Origin: 0-14-0-80-60-11 sp049322355
GTDB lineage: Bacteria > Desulfobacterota > Desulfobaccia > Desulfobaccales > 0-14-0-80-60-11
Reading direction: 5' to 3'
Assembly (NCBI GenBank): GCA_049322355.1
Contig: JBMORG010000001.1
Span: forward strand, 248,001-312,000
DNA: 64,000 nucleotides
Part shown: piece by piece, positions 43,698-50,437 of the stretch
Numbering within the stretch: position 1 is the first letter of the stretch
Layout: each line of letters starts with the position of its first letter
Notes under the pieces: model-generated
What the model was told of the DNA's origin: nothing
The model's database searches: none
Seen by the model: only the letters and a program-made list of their open reading frames with translations
Translations under genes and position numbers: made by a program

Positions 43698-44804
43698 ATG
43701 AAGAAACTGGTTATTTTGGTCATGGCGGGTCTGCTGCTGGGCTTCGGCGCCAGCCTGGCGTTCGCCAACCCGCAGGTGGATGGTTCCGTTGCCGATCAGG
43801 CTAACTCAGGTAACACCGCGGATGCCAGCACCAGCTCGGGCAGCGCCGCCACCAGCGTGGGCGATGTCGCCAACGACGGCAGCTCCTTATATAACAAGGA
43901 AACCAAGATCTGGGGCAACACCAAGACCACGACCATCGACAAGTCCGGTCAGACCAACGACTCCGGCAACAGCAAGACCGTGACCGTCAACAAGACCTTC
44001 ACCAAGGACTCCAACAACAGCAAGACCATCACCGTCGACAAGTCTGGTCAGACCAACGACTCCAACAACACCAAGACCATCACCGTCGACAAGTCCGGTC
44101 AGACCAACGACTCCTACAACACCAAGAACTATAAATCCAACAACACCTTCACCAAGACCAAGTACGACGTGGAAGCCAAGAAAGGCGCCGCGGCCAGTGC
44201 TACTGGCAACGCCAACAACGTAGAGGCTGAGAAAGGCTCTGCGGCCAGCGGCAACGGCAACGCCTGGAACGTCGAAGTGGATCTGGAACAGTACACCAAG
44301 TACGGGTCGGCTGCGTCCTTCAGCGGCGATGCCACCGTGAACAAAAACTCCAACAACACCAAGACCTACAACAAGACTTACACCAAGACCGTGACCATCG
44401 ACAAGTCCGGCCAGACCAACACCAAGCAGTCCATCGATGACACCAAGGAAGGGTCTGCGGCGGCCATCAATGGCGATGCCACCGTCAACAACACCAAGAC
44501 CTCGACCAAGACCGTGACCATCGACAAGTCCGGGCAGAACAACAGCAAGACCAAGAATTACTACACCTACAAGGTGGACAACCAGGATCTGGATGCCTCC
44601 ATCACCGGCATCACCAATACCGATCCGTCTTGCTGCCCGACCCCGGAAATCACTCAGACCGTCAACAAGACCTTCGCTGCCACCAACAGCGGCAGCTTCA
44701 ACAACATCAACGGCGTCATCAACAACAACAATTCGGCCGGCCATTTCAACAACAACTATGCTTACACCAACTTCACCATCAACGGCAACGTTGCGAGCCC
44801 GTAA
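43698..44804 (+). CDS. Asn/Thr/Lys-rich repeat secreted protein, amyloid-like subunit 2
   Basis: A 368-residue paralogue of the preceding protein, nearly the same in signal peptide, motif order and C-terminal domain. It has five DKSGQ-x-N units, two of which are back-to-back (TVDKSGQTNDSNN, TVDKSGQTNDSYN), one more than its neighbour. The five G-[SA]-AA blocks are GSAATSVGDV, GAAASATGNA, GSAASGNGNA, GSAASFSGDA and GSAAAINGDA. The only cysteines form a vicinal pair (SCCPTPE) before an Asn-rich terminal domain. It probably is a secreted, self-assembling structural subunit. AGGAGG precedes the ATG; it starts 29 bases after the first paralogue. A strong hairpin follows its stop. Confidence 0.8.
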   Translation: MKKLVILVMAGLLLGFGASLAFANPQVDGSVADQANSGNTADASTSSGSAATSVGDVANDGSSLYNKETKIWGNTKTTTIDKSGQTNDSGNSKTVTVNKTFTKDSNNSKTITVDKSGQTNDSNNTKTITVDKSGQTNDSYNTKNYKSNNTFTKTKYDVEAKKGAAASATGNANNVEAEKGSAASGNGNAWNVEVDLEQYTKYGSAASFSGDATVNKNSNNTKTYNKTYTKTVTIDKSGQTNTKQSIDDTKEGSAAAINGDATVNNTKTSTKTVTIDKSGQNNSKTKNYYTYKVDNQDLDASITGITNTDPSCCPTPEITQTVNKTFAATNSGSFNNINGVINNNNSAGHFNNNYAYTNFTINGNVASP

Positions 44805-44844
44805 GCACCCCATGGCAATGGCTGAATTTTCGTGAACCCGAAAG

Positions 44845-44870
44845 CTTCCGGGGGGGCAACCCCCCGGAAG
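44845..44870 (+). promoter_or_regulatory. Intercistronic hairpin between subunit and peptidase genes
   Basis: An 11-bp perfect stem (CTTCCGGGGGG/CCCCCCGGAAG) is capped by a GCAA tetraloop, about 40 bases after the subunit stop. No T run follows, so it probably stabilises or partly attenuates the mRNA, keeping subunit output above that of the export proteins. Confidence 0.7.
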
Positions 44871-44901
44871 ATTTCCCCTAACAGAGGGGGCAGAGAAAGC
44901 G

Positions 44902-45669
44902 ATGAGGCTGAGCGTTTCATTCCTGATCCTGGCAGTTCTGGCGGCCGCCCTGACGGCCGGCGCCCCGCCGGCTGAGGCGGGGAATGTGGTCGTCCCCATC
45001 TTCCGGGACAAGGTTTATCCCAAGCAGGTGGAGACCTTAAAAGAGCGGCGCCTGCGCCAGGTCGTGCATCAGAGCGAAGACTTCAGCTGCGGGGCTGCGG
45101 CCCTGGCAACAATCTTGCATTGCCACTACGGCGCCCCCGTGAATGAGCGGGATGCCATCGTGGGCATGTTCAAAGAAGGGAACAAGGAAAAAATCCAGCA
45201 AGTGGGTTTTTCCATGCTGGATATGAAGAGGTTTAGCGAGACCATAGGTTATAAGGCCCAGGGCTTCCGGCTGCCGGATGCCAATGAACTAAAAACTCTG
45301 GATGTCCCGGCGATCACCCTGATCGATACCAATCGCTATAAGCACTTTGTGGTGATTCGCAAAGTTACGGATAGAAATGTCTATCTCGCCGACCCTTCCT
45401 GGGGAAACCGCCGGATGTCTTTACAAGATTTCCAAAAAGTCTGGAATCAAATAATTCTGGTGATTACCGGGCCTACTTTGCAAACCGCCGAAGGACTCTT
45501 TGCCGGTGATTACCAGCTAGCTTTGGCAAAAAATGATGTGATCCGGACCGAGGGGCTTTTGGGTCCCCGGTTTGTCATGGATCCGTCTTTTAATTTGATA
45601 CAGGCCGCCAAGATACCCATGTCTCCGGGAATTGGCTTTATCTCAAGCAGCATTTTTAATAACCCTTAA
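44902..45669 (+). CDS. Periplasmic C39-family cysteine peptidase (FapD-like)
   Basis: A 255-residue exported peptidase. After the signal peptide (about 1-26) come the C39 catalytic residues: Q57 and C63 in HQSEDFSCGAA, H148 in YKHFVVI and D164 in LADPSWGN. No ABC transporter domain is fused. Stand-alone periplasmic C39 proteins of this size are the FapD type in Fap amyloid operons, where FapD processes or assists the export of the subunits. It lies directly downstream of the two repeat proteins. The substrate here may be the DxEL...G-containing partners; this is inference. Confidence 0.82.
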   Translation: MRLSVSFLILAVLAAALTAGAPPAEAGNVVVPIFRDKVYPKQVETLKERRLRQVVHQSEDFSCGAAALATILHCHYGAPVNERDAIVGMFKEGNKEKIQQVGFSMLDMKRFSETIGYKAQGFRLPDANELKTLDVPAITLIDTNRYKHFVVIRKVTDRNVYLADPSWGNRRMSLQDFQKVWNQIILVITGPTLQTAEGLFAGDYQLALAKNDVIRTEGLLGPRFVMDPSFNLIQAAKIPMSPGIGFISSSIFNNP

Positions 45670-45700
45670 GGTCCAAACATGAGGACATGAGGAGGCAATT

Positions 45701-46252
45701 TTGAGCCGGAAACATATCATCTGGTTGGCCCTGAGAGGCTTCGTACTCATGCTTGCAGGATCTCTGGTCATGGCCTGTGCCACTTCCACCGCACCCGTCA
45801 CCTTCCAGCCGCCTAAAGAGGTTCAGACCAAGACGGTGCTGGAGACTTGTGCATTGGTAAGTGACCAGGAATTGGCTGAGATGCGAGGCTGTTACGATGT
45901 CTATTCCTTTGCCATGAGCATCAAGGGTGACCTGGATCTGGCCGCGAAAAACTTTGCGATCCAGACGAATTACACCCAGGTTATTGATGCGGCCAGCATT
46001 CCCAGCAATCTGATAGTGAACAGCTCGGGGAGCCTGGTGTCCTATAACAATGGCTCTATGTCGTTCACGGCCGGCGTCGGGCAAAACTCCCTGGGAAGCG
46101 GCATCATGCAAGTGGTCCAGGCGGTGGGTCAAAATATCATCGTGGTGGCCAGCATGGACGTCACCCTGAACATTAATAATGCCGTGAATCTCAAACCTGT
46201 GGCCGGTAACACTCTCACAACTCCGTCCACCCTATCGGGTATTTACAGGTAA
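45701..46252 (+). CDS. Lipoprotein with DxELxxMRG motif, amyloid-operon accessory
   Basis: A 183-residue lipoprotein with lipobox VMAC (Cys26). The motif SDQELAEMRG (54-63) is followed by a Cys and then CYDVYSFAMSIKGDLDL, a beta-rich domain (about 65-175). The D-x-E-L-A core is shared with the 41975 protein (DDSELA), which supports a common recognition site for the peptidase or channel. FapE is the analogous minor component in Pseudomonas, but homology cannot be shown here. It starts at TTG with GGAGG five bases upstream. Confidence 0.68.
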   Translation: MSRKHIIWLALRGFVLMLAGSLVMACATSTAPVTFQPPKEVQTKTVLETCALVSDQELAEMRGCYDVYSFAMSIKGDLDLAAKNFAIQTNYTQVIDAASIPSNLIVNSSGSLVSYNNGSMSFTAGVGQNSLGSGIMQVVQAVGQNIIVVASMDVTLNINNAVNLKPVAGNTLTTPSTLSGIYR

Positions 46253-46263
46253 GGAGATTTCTG

Positions 46264-46980
46264 ATGTCAAGATTCAAAACCTCGATCAGGTATCTGCTGG
46301 CCGCTCTGTGCCTGGTGGGCCTGGCCGGGTTCCCTCAGGCGGAGGCGGTGGAAACCATCCTGGATAACTGGGATCTTTACCAGAGCGTCGGGGTGACCGG
46401 CCAGGGTGGACGCGTTTATCAGGTGATTGTGGGGTGGGGCCTGCAAGAGGTGGGCGTGACCAAAGAAGTGTCCATCATGAAGTCCTTTATGAACGTCAAA
46501 GGCACCATGGCCATCAGCATGGTGGCGGGAGATTTGAACAACCTGGCCAGCACTGTGCTGGTCAACCAGGGTGCGGGGAATGGAACAGCTTCAGCCCAGT
46601 CCCCCATATCCACCAACTCGGTGATCTCCGATAACGTCATAACGAATTACAGCAGCGTTTATAAAGTTGCCATCGGCGGGGGCTCTTTTCAAGATAGCAA
46701 TGCAGTGTTGGCCCTTACTCAAGTATCGGGGAACGTGAATAACATTTCTAATATCGTTGCCGTCTCGACGCAAGGGGCTGCGGGTGTGTCTCTATCCAAT
46801 GCTTCTTTGAGCGACGTGAGCGCCAGTAATAATGTCTATAAGAATCTGGGGGTAACCCAGGCCAGCGTCGAGATTCACTCCGACTCCTTTAAGGGATTTA
46901 CCGGGGTAGGGTCCGTTATTCAAACCGCGGGCAATTTTATTCAGGTCAATTCCCAGGTGAGCGTCAAGATTAACCAATAA
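46264..46980 (+). CDS. Secreted repeat protein, amyloid-operon accessory
   Basis: A 238-residue exported protein. The signal peptide (about 1-28) is followed by VGVTGQGGRVYQ and a beta-rich part with three related blocks: MVAGDLNNLASTVLVNQG, QVSGNVNNISNIVAVSTQG and QTAGNFIQVNSQVSVKI. The G-x-x-N-x-x-x-N pattern is common in secreted beta-solenoid and amyloid-type minor subunits. No cysteines are present. It has its own SD (AAGGAG), 11 bases after the lipoprotein gene. It probably cooperates with the repeat proteins at the cell surface. Confidence 0.68.
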   Translation: MSRFKTSIRYLLAALCLVGLAGFPQAEAVETILDNWDLYQSVGVTGQGGRVYQVIVGWGLQEVGVTKEVSIMKSFMNVKGTMAISMVAGDLNNLASTVLVNQGAGNGTASAQSPISTNSVISDNVITNYSSVYKVAIGGGSFQDSNAVLALTQVSGNVNNISNIVAVSTQGAAGVSLSNASLSDVSASNNVYKNLGVTQASVEIHSDSFKGFTGVGSVIQTAGNFIQVNSQVSVKINQ

Positions 46981-47003
46981 CCGAGGGACACGGAATTCCG
47001 GCA

Positions 47004-47387
47004 ATGTTTGGTTACCAAGTAAGTTCGGGCGCACGGGCGGGAAGGTTCAAAAAACTTCTCCGGGAAGGGCTGGGGGGGCTGATAATCCCGTTACTCTTGT
47101 GGGGGTTATTAGGACCATCCCTGGCCGTGGGCGCCGCAAACCACGATTTCCTGGTGGAGATGGTTTCCCCTCAGAAATTTCGTATTCAACCATTGGTTTC
47201 CGGACCGGTGAGCGCAGCCCTGGTGGGGGGCGGGGGTAGTCAGACCCTGATTACCCGGCAGGAAAACGGCCATACCGTCATTGATGCCAGAGTTCCCGTC
47301 GGCGCCACCTTGCGCCTACAGGTGGGCGGAAAGAGCTTGGGACTCAAGATGGTGGACGCTGAGCATTATAAATTATGGGAGTACTAG
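47004..47387 (+). CDS. Small exported protein, last gene of the amyloid-like operon
   Basis: A 127-residue protein with a basic N-terminal stretch (about 1-26), a hydrophobic signal core (27-43) and a mature part of about 80 residues that is beta-rich, with a Gly run (GGGG) and no cysteines. I do not recognise it. It follows the previous gene by 23 bases. The SD is weak and the basic leader unusually long, so a start inside it is possible. A periplasmic chaperone-like role (as FapA in Pseudomonas) would fit the size but is a guess. Confidence 0.6.
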   Translation: MFGYQVSSGARAGRFKKLLREGLGGLIIPLLLWGLLGPSLAVGAANHDFLVEMVSPQKFRIQPLVSGPVSAALVGGGGSQTLITRQENGHTVIDARVPVGATLRLQVGGKSLGLKMVDAEHYKLWEY

Positions 47388-47562
47388 GGGATTGCCGGTT
47401 TAGTAAGAGCCTGGCTTGAAATCTCCTATATGAATACATATATGATTAACACAAATTTTATTGGAAAGGAGGGTCACTAAGCTCGAAGAACTCGAAGAAC
47501 TCTAAAAAATGGGCCAGGGTGTTTAACAAAAAATTTAATATGATAAAGGATGGGTTAATCAA

Positions 47563-48465
47563 ATGAAAAAAATAACCAAACCATTGTTCCGGGGTATTTT
47601 GATAGCCCTGGTATTGTGCTGGATGGTGGCCCCAGGCGCCAACGCCACGCCATTCTCCCTCGGAACCGCCGGACCGAACGATTGGGCTGTGTTTGTGATG
47701 GATGGGGCTGGTCTTGGCTTTAACATGCTGGGCGGCGCCACTATCGGCGGATTCCCCGGTAACGTTGGGGTTCACAATGCTAACGCGCAAGTGAACAACA
47801 CTGCCAATGTATCAGGGGCGTTGTACCTGAATACCGGCTTTACTCTGGCTGGGCCCTCCTCGGTGTTTGCGGGGTCCCCAGCAGGTCCAATTTTTGATGA
47901 CACGAAGGTCAATAATGCCTTCACCGACGCCGGTAATGCATCTGCTGCCTTCGCCTTGTTGCCCGCTGACGCTGGCAGGACGTACACCCAGGCAACCCTG
48001 CCCGCCGTTATTACTCCTGCCGCTGGAAAAGTAGGCGGGGAGACCGTGGTGGAGATTTCCGATGGCATTAACTTTACCAGCACCAAAACCCTCACCTTCG
48101 ATGGTGGAGGCAACGCCAATTCCACTTTCATCGTCAACATTCCGGCCGGCCCGTTCAGCCTCACGGGGTCTAGCGCTTTTCAAGTATCGGGCATAAGCCC
48201 CTTTAATGTGGTATTCAATTACCTGGGAACCGCTGGTGTGGCTACCTCTTCGGCGGATTTGCAGGGGATTTTCCTGGGTCCCAACTGCGACTTTACGCTG
48301 CACAATAACCTCTTTACTTGGAGCGGCGAGATAATTGCCAAGTCCTTGATCATGCAATCCGGAAGCCTTCTGGTTCCCCTACCCCCCAGCGTGCTGCTTT
48401 TGGGGTCCGGCCTGGTGGGTCTCGGCCTTCTGGGTGGCCGGAGGAAGTGGTTCCGCAAAGACTAA
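47563..48465 (+). CDS. PEP-CTERM-type secreted protein with ice-binding-like/choice-of-anchor domain
   Basis: A 300-residue exported protein. The signal peptide spans about 1-28. The body (about 30-265) is a Gly/Ala/Asn-rich beta domain resembling DUF3494 ice-binding-like or choice-of-anchor A proteins; which one is uncertain. The C-terminus is a sorting signal: PLPPSVLLLGSGLVGLGLL followed by GRRK, the PEP-CTERM type handled by an exosortase. No exosortase gene is in this window. Such proteins are typically cell-surface or matrix proteins that go with exopolysaccharide production. A large terminator follows. Confidence 0.78.
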   Translation: MKKITKPLFRGILIALVLCWMVAPGANATPFSLGTAGPNDWAVFVMDGAGLGFNMLGGATIGGFPGNVGVHNANAQVNNTANVSGALYLNTGFTLAGPSSVFAGSPAGPIFDDTKVNNAFTDAGNASAAFALLPADAGRTYTQATLPAVITPAAGKVGGETVVEISDGINFTSTKTLTFDGGGNANSTFIVNIPAGPFSLTGSSAFQVSGISPFNVVFNYLGTAGVATSSADLQGIFLGPNCDFTLHNNLFTWSGEIIAKSLIMQSGSLLVPLPPSVLLLGSGLVGLGLLGGRRKWFRKD

Positions 48466-48499
48466 ACAGGGAGGTTTAATCCTTCCAGAAAAACCAGGG

Positions 48500-48570
48500 C
48501 GAGAGGCGCCGCTGAATCGGGGAATCAGACCTGAGCTGAGCTCCGATCCAGACCCGCCTCTCGTTTTTTT
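48500..48570 (+). terminator. Intrinsic terminator after the PEP-CTERM gene
   Basis: The arms CGAGAGGCG and CGCCTCTCG match perfectly and are followed by seven Ts. About 46 bases lie between the arms, with inner pairing (CTGAGCTGAGCT), so the loop is unusually long and structured. Confidence 0.75.
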
Positions 48571-48690
48571 GGGGAGCGATTATATACTTGCAATGTCAGG
48601 TATAGAGTCGCTTTTTTTTTGGCCTGCCGACCTGAGCCTCAATGGAAAAAGGTTCGTACAACCACAGTTAATAAGGCTCAGCGCAGTCTT

Positions 48691-48960
48691 TTAATCCTGG
48701 TCGGCCTTGGCAACTCTAGCCTTACTGGCTACCAGGGCTTGATATTGGGTCAGAACCTGACGATGACGTTCCAGTTCCTGACTTCTGCTTTCCATTAGAT
48801 TCAAGAACGGACTCACGATGGCCAGGTTGACCAGAACCACCGCCATCCGTTCGAAAAGGAGCCGGCCCCGGCGGCGATGCTCCGGTGACACCCTCTCCAG
48901 CAGACGATGCCAGATCTCTAATCTTGGCTTTAATTTTAAAATGATCGAGTTTGCTGGCAT
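48691..48960 (-). pseudogene. gspM: Truncated gspM (5' fragment)
   Basis: Encodes 89 residues that align from the first codon with the intact GspM at 58232: PANSIILKLKPRLEIWH against QTNSIILKLKERLAAWH, continuing through the membrane helix (VVLVNLAIVSPFLNL) to KADQ/KANQ, then stops. Intact GspM is 211 residues, so the periplasmic domain is missing. The two genes share an exact 17-base run near the start but differ elsewhere, so the duplication is not recent. The fragment overlaps the 3' part of the gspL-like gene in another frame. Probably not functional. Confidence 0.75.
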
Positions 48961-50329
48961 CGGTAACTATAGGTGAGGCAAACTCCGTCTTTTTCAGCCA
49001 GCCGGATTTATCCAGCAGGGGGATTAATTCCGAAGCCGACTGGGACAAGCCGCTGATCTCCAGGTTTTCTTTGCTGAGTCGCAGGTTAAATAACCAGGTA
49101 TTATCGGGAACCAGTTGGGTCAAATTTTTCAGGACCAGGAGCGCATCGGTGGATTGGCCGATTTTGCGCATACCTCCCATCTGGTTGGACAGATCGCGAC
49201 TTTCCTTCAGGAGATTTTCCATTTGGCGAGCCTCAGGGGTAAGGCGGGCTATCTCCCGGTTTACCTGATACAACATGATCCGTTGGTGGATCAATGAACT
49301 TGCGGCCCATATGACCACCAAACCAAGGAATACCGCGAGCAAAGTCATGGTAGTGGACAGGTTGCCCACCTTAACTGCAGCCCGCTCCTCGGGGGGTAGG
49401 AGGTTGATCCTTAGCGGCGGTTTGGCGAGGCAAGAGAGACCCGCGCCCACCGCCGGCAACGCCTCGCCCAGATCAGTTTCGGGCAGGGAATAATCCAGTC
49501 CCAAGTGCCGCGGATAGATGATATCCAGATTATATTGCTGAAGTTCCCCCACCTGAAAATCCCCGGCGCCAGCGCCATAGATGCACAAGACGCGGGGGGC
49601 GGCGGCTTTCGACATCAGGTTGTCGATGCCGGCCTTCAGTTCTTGAAAGGCCTGGTCCTGTGGCCCGCGGCCCTGGCTGAAACTTTTGACTACCCCATGA
49701 TGGATGTGGGTCAGTTCAAAAGCGCCCTCATTTAAATAAACTATCAGCCAGGGATCCGACAGGCGCTTGGCTCCCAGCAAAGCAAAAGCGTTGGCCGCAG
49801 CCAGCGGCGCCAGGGTCAAGCCGGTGGGCCGGAGGCCGGCCTCGCTTAACAGGTCGAGACAGTTGCCCACCCGGTCCTTGGCCAGGGCCATGATCATCAG
49901 GTGAATAGCGGTTTCCGTAGTGTCCTGGACTTGGAATGTGTAGTAAACCTGTTCAGGAGGCAGAGGCACAAACCGGTCCAGTTCGTAGGCTACCACTTGG
50001 GCCAGGTTTTCCCCGGCGGCTCGGGGGAGGATGGCTGGCCGCAAAAAAGCCAGACGGGAACTTACTGCCAAACTTACGGGACAACCTTCCAGGCCCCAGG
50101 CGGCGAGATTTTCCCTGAGCGCCGGAGCTAGGTCTTCAAGCCTGCCGTCCGGGCAGGCCAATTTCGCTACTCCCTCTGCCTGAAACCCGCCACGACTTTT
50201 GCGAACCTGCACCACCGTCAGCCCGGATTTATTCATGAATACCCCTACACTGACCGATTCCGTCAGCAGAAAGGTCTCCAAGCTGTCGCGCCAGCGTTTT
50301 CTGGTTCCAGTTATGGTTTGCTTCAACAT
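48722..50329 (-). CDS. gspL: GspL-like type II secretion protein (displaced)
   Basis: A 535-residue protein with an actin-like/PilM-type cytoplasmic domain (about 25-300), one membrane helix (about 328-350) and a periplasmic ferredoxin-like domain (about 370-475). This is the GspL layout; GspL recruits the GspE ATPase to the membrane and pairs with GspM. True homology ends near residue 475. The last 60 residues (Ser/Gly-rich) are simply the gspM fragment read in another frame, so the original stop has been lost. The main T2SS cluster at 52404-61799 has no gspL between gspK and gspM, so this is probably the working copy. Confidence 0.8.
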   Translation of the reverse strand: MLKQTITGTRKRWRDSLETFLLTESVSVGVFMNKSGLTVVQVRKSRGGFQAEGVAKLACPDGRLEDLAPALRENLAAWGLEGCPVSLAVSSRLAFLRPAILPRAAGENLAQVVAYELDRFVPLPPEQVYYTFQVQDTTETAIHLMIMALAKDRVGNCLDLLSEAGLRPTGLTLAPLAAANAFALLGAKRLSDPWLIVYLNEGAFELTHIHHGVVKSFSQGRGPQDQAFQELKAGIDNLMSKAAAPRVLCIYGAGAGDFQVGELQQYNLDIIYPRHLGLDYSLPETDLGEALPAVGAGLSCLAKPPLRINLLPPEERAAVKVGNLSTTMTLLAVFLGLVVIWAASSLIHQRIMLYQVNREIARLTPEARQMENLLKESRDLSNQMGGMRKIGQSTDALLVLKNLTQLVPDNTWLFNLRLSKENLEISGLSQSASELIPLLDKSGWLKKTEFASPIVTDASKLDHFKIKAKIRDLASSAGEGVTGASPPGPAPFRTDGGGSGQPGHRESVLESNGKQKSGTGTSSSGSDPISSPGSQ

Positions 50330-50437
50330 TCGCGCTATCGAGGAAAAATCACCATTTGGTTAAAGGTTTTCCAAGATTTTTTCCCATGGGGATTCAGCCG
50401 TACCGTCCGCAATTTTCGTCTTGGTTAGTCAGGGGCT

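Noticed and set aside
42600..44560. Regularly spaced short repeats that could suggest a CRISPR array
   Set aside because: They are coding repeats in frame with two signal-peptide proteins, vary in spacing and translate to conserved motifs.
42383..44804. Curli (CsgA-type) assignment for the repeat proteins
   Set aside because: The units contain S-G-Q-x-N but do not follow the S-x5-Q-x-G-x-x-N spacing, and no CsgG or CsgE/F-like gene is present.
42766..45011. Long minus-strand open frames (280 and 374 codons) opposite the repeat proteins
   Set aside because: They are antisense to well-supported genes with SD and signal peptides, and reflect the low-complexity codon pattern; their translations are simple Val/Gly/Leu repeats.
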